A stretch of 21,488 nt of DNA. Source: JARICQ01 sp964428475. GTDB lineage: Bacteria > Bacillota > Clostridia > Tissierellales > Tissierellaceae. How positions within the stretch are numbered: position 1 is the stretch's first letter; every line of letters starts with the position of its first letter. Below, piece by piece: positions 1 to 6,768 of the stretch. The notes under the pieces were generated by a model. It saw only the letters and a program-made list of their open reading frames with translations. It had not been told where the DNA came from and ran no database searches. Location: contig CAYRYO010000026.1 of NCBI GenBank assembly GCA_964428475.1, positions 1 through 21,488 of the forward strand. The letters run 5' to 3'. A program made the position numbers and the translations under genes.

Positions 1-84
1 TCTAGTCCTTCTACTTTGTTGTCTAGACTTTCTACCCTCTTGTCTAGTCCTTCTACCCTGTTATCAAGACTTTCTAGCTTGGTA
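1..84. repeat. 21-bp tandem repeat encoding coiled-coil heptads
   Basis: Four successive 21-bp units lie at 1-21, 22-42, 43-63 and 64-84, each beginning TCTAG or TCAAG on the plus strand. Each unit encodes one heptad of the coiled-coil gene on the minus strand. Alternate units are more alike (GGACTAGA against AAGTCTAGA), giving a 42-bp higher-order period. The array may continue beyond the left edge. Confidence 0.8.
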
Positions 85-137
85 TCGATGTTGCCTAACT
101 TTTCCAATACTATCACTTGAAATTGTTCGTTAGTCAT
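1..137 (-). CDS. Heptad-repeat coiled-coil protein, N-terminal part only (runs off the window)
   Basis: The gene starts with ATG at 137-135, after a good AAAGGAGG site at 147-154, and reads open to the window edge, so only about 45 N-terminal codons are visible. The protein opens MTNEQFQVIVLEKLGNID and then becomes near-perfect seven-residue repeats of the type LDNRVEG, LDKRVES, LDNKVEG. Leucine and valine sit at the a/d positions and charged or polar residues fill the rest, which predicts a parallel coiled coil. No signal peptide is seen. Short heptad proteins of this kind are common in Firmicutes and are usually annotated hypothetical; some resemble XhlA-type or tail-fibre-like coiled coils, but the C-terminal half that would decide this is missing. 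Function is not assigned. Confidence 0.75.
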   Translation of the reverse strand, partial: MTNEQFQVIVLEKLGNIDTKLESLDNRVEGLDKRVESLDNKVEGL

Positions 138-173
138 CTTTTAAGCCTCCTTTTCCCCTTACAATATATATTA

Positions 174-202
174 ATTATATCCTATTACAATACTTTCTAC
201 AA
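174..202 (-). promoter_or_regulatory. Probable sigma-A promoter of the coiled-coil gene
   Basis: On the minus strand TTGTAG (202-197) and TATAAT (179-174) are separated by 17 nt. The -10 is perfect and the -35 keeps only TTG. The predicted start near 167 lies about 30 nt upstream of the start codon, so this gene is probably transcribed apart from the ABC operon that ends at 230. Confidence 0.5.
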
Positions 203-229
203 CAGATAAGTTCTTCAATTTATATTTCC

Positions 230-979
230 TTAACCAAGACTTTTCTTTATATCAGTTTTAATAACTATAAAGTAGTTTATTACATAAAAGGCTACTATAG
301 TTGCTAGAATAATTGATATTTGTGGTATCTGCAAGCTAGGATTTATCATATAGCCTATAGCATTTAATAGGTCTCTAATAATCTCTATCTTGAAAAATGA
401 TAGCAATACATTGCCTCCTAGGACAATCAACCACATCTTATATCCCATTTTATAATTTATTGAAGACACTAAATTCCAAAATGCATTAAATGCAAAAAAT
501 ATTATAAACAATATAAATATTATATAGAATATATTATCTGTCTTTATATTAAAATATTTAAAGTCATATAGTGGAGTTCTATTTACTAGCTTTACAAAAT
601 AGGGATCCACCTTTAGCAGTATTGCCTGTACTAGCGCAAATACAAATGATGTAAAAACATTATCTATTAAAAATGATAGGAAATAATCTCTTCTAGTCAT
701 GCCAAGAGAAATTGCCAAGGGAAAATCTTCGTAATTACTTGAAAAATTATATACTATTATAGTAATCAAAATTGCCATTAAATTTACCCCTACCACTGAT
801 ATAGGATAAACACCTTGTGATGATCCTAAGCTAAATCCTACATTTTGAAAATGGGGAGAATCCAAGCTATTCATTATATAGAATCCTATATCTACTAATA
901 TAAGAATCACCCAAAAGTTTAGCAGGAATTTTCTCGACTCCGCGAAATGATATTGTACACTCTTATTTAAAGCATCCAT
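230..979 (-). CDS. ABC transporter membrane subunit (ABC-2 type, Ytr-like operon)
   Basis: A 249-residue integral membrane protein with about six hydrophobic segments: near residues 18-38, 62-80, 105-122, 148-172, 182-200 and 222-242. There are no catalytic motifs. The short cytoplasmic N-terminus before the first helix and the motif SLGMTRRDYF around residue 90 resemble the permease subunits of ABC-2 exporters in GntR-controlled YtrA/BcrAB-like operons. Its ATG (979-977) directly abuts the stop of the ATPase gene, with GGGAGGTC as ribosome site, so the two are translationally linked. It probably forms the membrane channel for the ATPase. The substrate is not readable from sequence; relatives respond to cell-wall antibiotics or peptides. 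Confidence 0.8.
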   Translation of the reverse strand: MDALNKSVQYHFAESRKFLLNFWVILILVDIGFYIMNSLDSPHFQNVGFSLGSSQGVYPISVVGVNLMAILITIIVYNFSSNYEDFPLAISLGMTRRDYFLSFLIDNVFTSFVFALVQAILLKVDPYFVKLVNRTPLYDFKYFNIKTDNIFYIIFILFIIFFAFNAFWNLVSSINYKMGYKMWLIVLGGNVLLSFFKIEIIRDLLNAIGYMINPSLQIPQISIILATIVAFYVINYFIVIKTDIKKSLG

Positions 980-1858
980 TTATTTGACCTCCCCCATATT
1001 TTCTTTTTCTGTCAATAATACAAATAATTTTTGAAGTGGTATTGGACTTATATCTACTCCATTTTCTTTTAAATCCTTCTTTTCATCTTGGGACAAGCTA
1101 TCAAATATTCCAAGTATTATAGTGGTTCCAAATTCTTCTCTATAAATTATATTTTTATTTTTTATTACTGTCTGCATGTTCTCTAGTCTTCCATTTAAAA
1201 AATATGCCTTTTCCATTAAATCAGCTACTTCTTCTTTTATATAATTTCCCCCATCTTTTAGCATCACTACTTCTTCAAATAAATTGGTCACTTCATCTAT
1301 TAAATGCGTTGAGATAATTACTGTTCTAGGATAATCCTCTATGTCTTTTAATAGAAGTTCGTAAAATCTATATCTATGTGCCGCGTCAAGTCCTAGTGAG
1401 GGTTCATCAAATAGTGTAAGTGGAGCTCTTGAAGCGAGTCCAGTTATAAGACCAACTATGGTCTGATTTCCTCTTGAAAGTTTACCATATTTTTTCTTTG
1501 TACTTAAATTAAATTCCCTTACTAAAAATTCCTTATACTCTTCATCCCAGTGCTTATATAGAATCTTTGCTGAGTTAAATATCTTCTTTACCTTTACATC
1601 GTCTACTCCAAATCCACTTTCCTTCATTATGGCTATATTTTCTATTGCTTTAGGATTTTCAAATACAATTTCTCCATTTAACAGTAGGTCTCCACTATCA
1701 CTTCTTATTTGACTTGCTATTATATTTAATAGAGTTGTCTTTCCCACACCATTTCTTCCTAGAAGTCCGTAAACCTTATTGTCTTCTAATTTTAAATTCA
1801 TATCTTCTAGCACTTTTGTAGACCCATATGATTTACTTATATTTTTCAATTCTAGCAT
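980..1858 (-). CDS. ABC transporter ATP-binding protein (YtrB/BcrA-like)
   Basis: A 292-residue ABC ATPase. Walker A GRNGVGKT is at residues 34-41, the signature LSRGNQ at 127-132 (SRGN replaces the usual SGGQ, common in exporter ATPases of this group), Walker B LTLFDEP at 147-153, the D-loop at 155-158 and switch histidine H185 in STHLIDE. The roughly 80-residue tail after the nucleotide-binding domain is typical of BcrA/YtrB-type exporters. The start ATG (1858-1856) overlaps the end of the GntR gene by 7 nt and has GGAGGAGGG upstream. It should power the membrane subunit encoded next. The exported substrate is unknown. Confidence 0.88.
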   Translation of the reverse strand: MLELKNISKSYGSTKVLEDMNLKLEDNKVYGLLGRNGVGKTTLLNIIASQIRSDSGDLLLNGEIVFENPKAIENIAIMKESGFGVDDVKVKKIFNSAKILYKHWDEEYKEFLVREFNLSTKKKYGKLSRGNQTIVGLITGLASRAPLTLFDEPSLGLDAAHRYRFYELLLKDIEDYPRTVIISTHLIDEVTNLFEEVVMLKDGGNYIKEEVADLMEKAYFLNGRLENMQTVIKNKNIIYREEFGTTIILGIFDSLSQDEKKDLKENGVDISPIPLQKLFVLLTEKENMGEVK

Positions 1859-2226
1859 TCTTTACCCTCCTCCAACTCTTCAATATATTCTATTATTTGT
1901 TCTAGCTTTATCTCTAGCCTTTTGGCCTCTTCCATAGTTTCAGGAAGTGTTTCCCTAAAAAACAAATTCTGTCTTTTCCTTAATATTTTTTCTCTTCCAT
2001 GTGGCGTTACAAACATTCCCAAGCCCCTCTTCTTATAAAGTATTTCTTCATCAACCAGTATATTTAATCCTTTTCTAGCAGTAGCTGGGTTTATATTATA
2101 AATCTTTGCAAATTCATTGGTAGAAGGTGCTTGTTCCTCACTCTTTAAATTTCCCACGAGTATATCGTTTTCTATTATTTCTGCAATTTGTATATATATT
2201 GATTTATCCGAATCTAGTTTAAGCAA
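1852..2226 (-). CDS. GntR-family transcriptional regulator, YtrA subfamily
   Basis: A 124-residue regulator with a winged helix-turn-helix at about residues 10-75, containing the typical APSTNEFAKIYNINPATARKG recognition segment and the wing KKRGLGMFV. A short helical tail follows instead of a ligand-binding domain, the hallmark of the YtrA subfamily. The start codon is TTG (2226-2224), supported by a perfect AAGGAGG at 2241-2235 with 8-nt spacing. It is the first gene of a three-gene operon with the ABC ATPase and membrane protein. YtrA-type repressors usually control their own operon and respond to cell-envelope stress. A dyad overlapping the -10 of its own promoter fits autorepression. Confidence 0.87.
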   Translation of the reverse strand: MLKLDSDKSIYIQIAEIIENDILVGNLKSEEQAPSTNEFAKIYNINPATARKGLNILVDEEILYKKRGLGMFVTPHGREKILRKRQNLFFRETLPETMEEAKRLEIKLEQIIEYIEELEEGKEC

Positions 2227-2268
2227 ATCTTTCGCCTCCTTATCGATAAATATATCGGGCTTACTCAG

Positions 2269-2316
2269 TTAGTTGGTTATGTAACTAAGTATATATGTAA
2301 AGTTTATTTTTGTCAA
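2269..2316 (-). promoter_or_regulatory. Promoter of the GntR-ABC operon with overlapping dyad operator
   Basis: On the minus strand TTGACA (2316-2311) and TATACT (2293-2288) are exactly 17 nt apart, a near-consensus sigma-A promoter. TTAGTT (2269-2274) and AACTAA (2283-2288) form a perfect dyad with an 8-nt spacer. A second nested dyad, GTTA-TG-TAAC, lies at 2276-2285. The first dyad touches the last base of the -10 and extends through the start-site region, where bound repressor would block polymerase. The likely ligand protein is the GntR regulator encoded just downstream (inference). Confidence 0.75.
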
Positions 2317-2350
2317 CTAATTATTTATAATAACTATAAATCATAAATAG

Positions 2351-2390
2351 AAAAAACTGAGAGCTCTTATATGCTAGTTCTCAGTTTTTT
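2351..2390 (-). terminator. Intrinsic terminator after the two-component operon
   Basis: A 15-bp stem pairs 2351-2365 with 2376-2390 (one G-U pair in RNA) around a 10-nt loop. The core is ACTGAGAGCT paired with AGTTCTCAGT, flanked by A and T runs so it can work in both directions. It lies about 18 nt downstream of the response-regulator stop and upstream of the GntR promoter, isolating the two operons. Confidence 0.85.
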
Positions 2391-2407
2391 CTATTATATT
2401 TATGTGT

Positions 2408-3763
2408 TTAATTTGATAGTTCATATTGATTTAATTTATTGTATAGATGCCTCTCACTCATTCCTAGCATCTTTGCAGTCTTTCTCTTATTGTATTCGCA
2501 ATACTCAAGTGTCGACAGTATAAGCTTTTTCTCTGCTATTTCAAGTGTATCCCCTATATATATTTGAACATCATCGGATGTCTTTATAATATCAGATTTT
2601 GATATTATTTCGGCTGGAAGGTCTCTTATCTCTATTGTATCTTTCTCAGCTAATGCCACTGCTCTTTCTATTATATTTTGAAGTTCTCTTACATTGCCTG
2701 GGTAATCATATCCCTCTAAGATATTTATAGCAGCTCTACTTATTCCACTTACATCTTTTGAATATCTATTGCTATACTTATTTATAAAAAATTTTGTAAG
2801 AGCTGGAATATCCTCTTTTCTATTTCTTAGAGGTGGTGTCTCTATATTTACAACATTTAATCTAAAGTATAAATCCTCTCTAAAATTCCCCCTTTTAATT
2901 TCATCAGGTAAGTCTAAATTGGTAGCTGCTATAATTCTAAAATCAACTGGTATGGACTTTTCACTTCCCAGTGGTGTCACAGTTTTTTCTTGTATTACTC
3001 TTAGGAGCTTTGATTGAAGGTTTAAATCCATATCTCCTATTTCATCTAAAAATATAGTCCCCTTATCTGCAAGTTCAAACTTTCCCTTATATCTAGCATT
3101 AGCCCCAGTAAATGCTCCCTTTTCATAGCCAAATAGCTCAGATTCCAAGAGATTTTCCGGTATTGCTGCACAGTTTATTATCTCCATATTTCGATCTTTT
3201 CTTTTACTAGTTTCATAAATGGCACGAGCTATAAGCTCTTTGCCAGTGCCAGATTCTCCTGATACCAATACATTTATATCTACATCTTTTACCCTGTCTA
3301 TCATCTTAAATAATTCACTCATAGCTGGGCTTGATGAGATCATTATCGGTTTCAATCTCTTCTCATTTGCTTTTTTAGTTAAGTTTTCAACTTGATCTGA
3401 AAGAGACTGATATTCTAATGCCTTATTTATCATCGATATAAGGCCATTGATATCTAATGGTTTAGTAATGTAATAATACGCCCCATTCTGTATAACTTCA
3501 ATAGAATCTTCAATGCATCCATAGGCTGTCATAGCAATCACTATTACCCTAGGGTTTTGAGTTTTTATTTTGTTTAATACATCTATCCCCTTATATTCAC
3601 CTAGATACTGATCCAACAACACCAGGTCTATATTTTTATTCTTAATCGTTTCCAATCCTTCTGGCACATCATCTGTTATATAAATATTAAAATGATCTTC
3701 AAGTGCAAATTTAAGAGCTGTCAAAATTGAAACTTCATCGTCTATTGCCAAAATATTATACAT
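2408..3763 (-). CDS. Sigma-54-dependent response regulator (NtrC/AtoC type)
   Basis: A 451-residue NtrC-family activator. The receiver domain (about 1-120) has acidic pocket D8/D9, phospho-acceptor D51, T79 and K101. The AAA+ domain (about 140-380) has Walker A GESGTGKE at 169-176, the sigma-54-contacting GAFTGA loop at 216-221, Walker B GTIFLDE at 235-241 and an arginine-rich FREDLYFRL segment near 294-302. The Fis-type helix-turn-helix is at about 425-447. All parts look intact. Its ATG overlaps the end of the kinase gene by 8 nt, with AAGGAG inside the kinase's last codons, so the pair is translationally coupled. It should drive transcription from -24/-12 promoters; the best one noticed in the window lies in front of livJ. 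Confidence 0.93.
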   Translation of the reverse strand: MYNILAIDDEVSILTALKFALEDHFNIYITDDVPEGLETIKNKNIDLVLLDQYLGEYKGIDVLNKIKTQNPRVIVIAMTAYGCIEDSIEVIQNGAYYYITKPLDINGLISMINKALEYQSLSDQVENLTKKANEKRLKPIMISSSPAMSELFKMIDRVKDVDINVLVSGESGTGKELIARAIYETSKRKDRNMEIINCAAIPENLLESELFGYEKGAFTGANARYKGKFELADKGTIFLDEIGDMDLNLQSKLLRVIQEKTVTPLGSEKSIPVDFRIIAATNLDLPDEIKRGNFREDLYFRLNVVNIETPPLRNRKEDIPALTKFFINKYSNRYSKDVSGISRAAINILEGYDYPGNVRELQNIIERAVALAEKDTIEIRDLPAEIISKSDIIKTSDDVQIYIGDTLEIAEKKLILSTLEYCEYNKRKTAKMLGMSERHLYNKLNQYELSN

Positions 3764-5345
3764 TTATATTCTCCTTTCCCATTATGTCACTAGGTAAGAT
3801 AATCTCAACTGCAGTTCCTATACCTTCCTCACTTGTAAGATTAATCCTCCCACCATTATCCTTTATAAGCCTATCTGTTACTGAAAGCCCTATTCCATAT
3901 CCAGTTTTTTTAGAAGTAAAAAACGGATCAAATAACTTGCTTAGTATTTCCTCTGGAACTCCCTTTCCATTGTCTTTTATATTTATATATGTGTGTTGGT
4001 TTGAACTTCTAGCATTTATTTCAATAATTCCTTCAAATTCTATTGCATCTATACTATTTAAAATTATATTTATAAGTATTTGTTTGATTTGAGATTTATC
4101 TACATATAGATATAGATCTGTGGACTTTAAAACCACTTCTATCCTATCTGTCTGTAATTTTTGCTTTAATAACACAAGAACTTCTGATAACACTTCACTT
4201 AATAATATCCTCTCTGGCCTTGTTTTTTTAGGTTTTGAATAATCTAGTAATGACCCTACCAAATCATCTAATCTTTTTATTTCACTTGGAATAATTCTCA
4301 TAAGTTCTCTTTTAAAATTTTCATCTTGTATTTTTAATGGAATAAGATCTACAAATGCCTTAATTGAAGTAAGTGGATTTCTAAGCTCATGAGCAATACT
4401 CGATGACAATTTCCCTAAAGACTGCATCTTGTCATTGTGTATTGCCTGTTCATTTAATTTTATAATTTGCTGAGTCCTTATTTCAACTTCTCTTTTAAGC
4501 CTCTTATTCCAAATATATATAATTAGAATAATGCCTAGGGATATTAAAAATGCAACTGACAAGATATATAAGACTTTTAGCCATCGTTTGTACCTATCAA
4601 TTATAATTTCTCCAAACCATTTCTTATAAATCTTTTCATAACTTCCATTTTGCTTTATTTCCTTTAAGCCTGAATTTAAAAGATCCAGCAGCTCCACATC
4701 TCCACCCTTTACTGCCAATGCATATTTAGTGCTATATAGAGCTTCCCCCACTATCTTTACAGTATTGTTTAAATCAAATGTTTGAATATGATAAATTCCT
4801 GTAAGCCTATTCCCAACAAATGCATCTACTTCACCATTGAGTAGTGCTTGAAGAGCTTCAAATTGATTTACTTTTTCTATTATTTCTATATCTACTACAT
4901 CTTTAATTATCTTTTTAGTAACATCTTCCGCTTGAATAGCTACTCTTTTGCCCTTTAAGTCCTCTACGCTGGATATATATGTGGTTTCACTTAATACAAA
5001 TATATTTTGCGAGTTTATGACTATTTCCTCAGTAAAATCATATATCTCGTCTCTCTCAGGAGTTAGCGTCATTCCCTGAATGGCGTCTATTTCACCTCTT
5101 TTTAAAGACAACATAGTATTTTCCCATGAATCTGGAATCATCTGAATATCTAGACCAAGTTCTATAGATATAGCTCTAATAATATCTACATTAAAACCTC
5201 TAAAATTATCTTCACTATCTACAAATTCATATGGAGGATAATTATCATCCCCACCTATTTTTAGGGGATTATCCTCTCCCCATGCAGTGGGTATGAAAAA
5301 TATACATATTAATATATAAATTAATGTTGTTTTCTTTAAATTCAT
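3756..5345 (-). CDS. Sensor histidine kinase with extracytoplasmic solute-binding-protein sensor domain
   Basis: A 529-residue kinase. A signal or anchor helix (about 6-22) is followed by a full family-3 solute-binding-like domain (about 27-246). This contains NYPPYEFVD, GFNVDIIRAI and GMTLTPERDEIYDFTEE, which are the polar-amino-acid-binding-protein signatures. A transmembrane helix lies at about 255-278, then a short coiled linker. The HisKA domain has SIAHELRNPLTSIKA with phospho-acceptor H319. The HATPase domain has N430 in the N box, DNGKG at 458-462, FDPFFTSKKTGYG and GIGLSV. There is no PAS domain. A sensor that is itself a binding-protein fold suggests direct detection of an external amino acid or similar small ligand (inference). 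It is paired with the downstream sigma-54 activator and divergent from the liv importer. The start at 5345 has GAGGAG in front. Confidence 0.92.
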   Translation of the reverse strand: MNLKKTTLIYILICIFFIPTAWGEDNPLKIGGDDNYPPYEFVDSEDNFRGFNVDIIRAISIELGLDIQMIPDSWENTMLSLKRGEIDAIQGMTLTPERDEIYDFTEEIVINSQNIFVLSETTYISSVEDLKGKRVAIQAEDVTKKIIKDVVDIEIIEKVNQFEALQALLNGEVDAFVGNRLTGIYHIQTFDLNNTVKIVGEALYSTKYALAVKGGDVELLDLLNSGLKEIKQNGSYEKIYKKWFGEIIIDRYKRWLKVLYILSVAFLISLGIILIIYIWNKRLKREVEIRTQQIIKLNEQAIHNDKMQSLGKLSSSIAHELRNPLTSIKAFVDLIPLKIQDENFKRELMRIIPSEIKRLDDLVGSLLDYSKPKKTRPERILLSEVLSEVLVLLKQKLQTDRIEVVLKSTDLYLYVDKSQIKQILINIILNSIDAIEFEGIIEINARSSNQHTYINIKDNGKGVPEEILSKLFDPFFTSKKTGYGIGLSVTDRLIKDNGGRINLTSEEGIGTAVEIILPSDIMGKENINV

Positions 5346-5389
5346 GGTTTTCTCCTCTTTTTATATTTCTGCTAGCCGTATGCAATTAA

Positions 5390-5412
5390 TTCATGGTATG
5401 AAATTTTTTCAT
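5390..5412. promoter_or_regulatory. Overlapping dyads: candidate activator-binding (enhancer) site
   Basis: Two dyads share a half-site: TTCAT-GGT-ATGAA at 5390-5402 and ATGAAA-TTT-TTTCAT at 5398-5412 (extendable by one base pair to 5397-5413). The result is three alternating half-sites with centres about 9 bp apart. They lie about 100-120 bp upstream of the -24/-12 promoter at 5511-5526, a normal distance for NtrC-family enhancer sites. They are also inside the kinase leader, so they could serve autoregulation. Binding by the neighbouring response regulator is inference. Confidence 0.45.
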
Positions 5413-5459
5413 ATATTTTCTATTATACTTTATCTAGCTTATTATATATATAGTTGGCA

Positions 5460-5488
5460 ATTATAGCTTGTATCAATAAAAAAGACAA
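5460..5488 (-). promoter_or_regulatory. Probable sigma-A promoter of the two-component operon
   Basis: On the minus strand TTGTCT (5488-5483) and a perfect TATAAT (5465-5460) are 17 nt apart. The predicted start near 5453 gives a leader of roughly 108 nt before the kinase ATG. The inverted repeats at 5390-5412 fall inside this leader. Confidence 0.6.
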
Positions 5489-5510
5489 TATTATATCTTA
5501 AATGAGCTTA

Positions 5511-5526
5511 TGGCATCATATTTGCA
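5511..5526 (+). promoter_or_regulatory. Sigma-54 (-24/-12) promoter of the liv operon
   Basis: The sequence TGGCATCATATTTGCA matches the sigma-54 consensus TGGCAC-N5-TTGCW at all conserved positions except the C after TGGCA. The spacing between the GG and GC elements is exactly right. A start about 12 nt after the GC, near 5537, would leave a leader of about 48 nt before the livJ ATG. No convincing sigma-A promoter was seen between here and livJ. The divergent operon encodes a sigma-54 activator with an intact GAFTGA loop, which strengthens the call. Confidence 0.8.
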
Positions 5527-5584
5527 ATATATTATTGCCAGTAATAATTATAAATTAAAAACTTTTAAAAATAGGAGGATTACA

Positions 5585-6718
5585 ATGAAAAGAAAAGGAT
5601 TTTTAGCATTATTATTGGTATTAACTATAGTTTCACTTACTGCATGTAGTGGAGGGGGAAGCGATTCAGCTGAACTCTATATAGCTTCAGCAAACCCAAT
5701 GACTGGTGATTCAGCTCAGTTTGGTGATATGAAAGTTAAGGCTATCGAATTAGCATTAGATGAAGTCAATGAAGCAGGTGGTATTGACGGCAAACAAGTA
5801 AAGCTTATCGTTGGTGATGACACTGGAAACCCTAAAGAAGCACCAAATGTTGCACAGAAGTTTGCGGCAGATGATAAAGTACTAGCAGTAATTGGTCACT
5901 GGAATAGTTCTTGTACCCTAGCTGCTCGTGGAATATACGAATCTGCTGGAATACCTGTAATTACAGACTCAGTAAACAAACAAATAACTGATGGATCTAC
6001 ACCTCACATGTATCGTATATCTCTAACAGATACAACACAAGCAACTAACTTAGCTCAATATGCTTATAATGTACTTGGAAAGAAAAGTGCCGCTATATTG
6101 TTTACAGCTAATGACTTTGGAACTGGACTTAAAAATGACTTTACAGAGGAATTTGAAGCATTGGGCGGAAAAGTTGTTGCATCAGAAACTTATTTCGAGG
6201 GTCAGTCAAAAGACTTTAGTCCTCAACTTACAAAAATAAAAGGTGCAAATCCAGATGTAATGTTCGTAGCAGGATACTATGTAGAGACAGCACTTATAGC
6301 TCAACAATCAGAACCTGTTGGCTTAGATGTACCTATGATAGGAACTGAGGGAATAAGCTCTGATGAATTAGTTAAGCTTGGTGGAGATTCTGTGGAGGGA
6401 ATTAGATTTGCTGCTTTCTTCCATAAAGATGTAGAATTCCCTGGAACTAAATACTTCGTAGAATCATTTAGAGAAAAGTATAATAAAGAACCAGATAATT
6501 ACGCAGCATTAGCTTACGATTCAGCAAAATTAATACTTGAAGGAATGAAAGAAAAGGGAGCTACAAGAGAAGGAATTACAGAATATCTTGAAGAAGTTAG
6601 TGAATTTCCAGGAGTAGCTGGTCCTATATCTTTTGTGGATAACGATGTAACTAGAAGCATATTAATATTAGAGGTAAAAGACGGACAAATAGTTTTATCA
6701 AATGATCAATTAAATTAG
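5585..6718 (+). CDS. livJ: Branched-chain amino-acid ABC transporter, substrate-binding lipoprotein
   Basis: A 377-residue lipoprotein that captures amino acids outside the membrane and delivers them to the LivHM channel. The start is set at ATG 5585 because AGGAGG (5573-5578 region) precedes it and a signal peptide follows directly. An in-frame ATG at 5510 would overlap the sigma-54 promoter and add 25 residues before the signal peptide. The signal peptide MKRKGFLALLLVLTIVSLTAC ends in lipobox LTAC with lipidated C21. The mature protein shows the family pattern IASANPMTGDSAQFGDMKVKAIELALDEVNEAGGIDG, and later YDSAKLILEGMK. It belongs to the type I periplasmic-binding fold (Peripla_BP_6). First gene of livJHMGF. 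Ligand could be Leu/Ile/Val or another amino acid or amide; this fold also covers urea and amide binders. Confidence 0.92.
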   Translation: MKRKGFLALLLVLTIVSLTACSGGGSDSAELYIASANPMTGDSAQFGDMKVKAIELALDEVNEAGGIDGKQVKLIVGDDTGNPKEAPNVAQKFAADDKVLAVIGHWNSSCTLAARGIYESAGIPVITDSVNKQITDGSTPHMYRISLTDTTQATNLAQYAYNVLGKKSAAILFTANDFGTGLKNDFTEEFEALGGKVVASETYFEGQSKDFSPQLTKIKGANPDVMFVAGYYVETALIAQQSEPVGLDVPMIGTEGISSDELVKLGGDSVEGIRFAAFFHKDVEFPGTKYFVESFREKYNKEPDNYAALAYDSAKLILEGMKEKGATREGITEYLEEVSEFPGVAGPISFVDNDVTRSILILEVKDGQIVLSNDQLN

Positions 6719-6726
6719 ACCTTATT

Positions 6727-6742
6727 GGAGCCTTTGGGCTCC
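6727..6742 (+). promoter_or_regulatory. Stem-loop between livJ and livH
   Basis: A perfect GGAGCC (6727-6732) / GGCTCC (6737-6742) hairpin with a TTTG loop sits 8 nt after the livJ stop. It has no downstream T run, so it is unlikely to be a full terminator. Such hairpins commonly protect the binding-protein message or partly attenuate read-through, giving more binding protein than permease. That role here is inference. Confidence 0.6.
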
Positions 6743-6768
6743 TTAGTCTATAAAGGAGAGTGAATTAT

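Noticed and set aside
1..90. Repetitive DNA that could look like a CRISPR array
   Set aside because: The 21-bp units are contiguous without spacers and encode coiled-coil heptads in frame.
5510..5584. In-frame ATG at 5510 giving livJ 25 extra N-terminal residues
   Set aside because: This ATG overlaps the -24/-12 promoter, has no ribosome site, and would place a polar stretch before the lipoprotein signal peptide. ATG 5585 has AGGAGG and starts the signal peptide directly.
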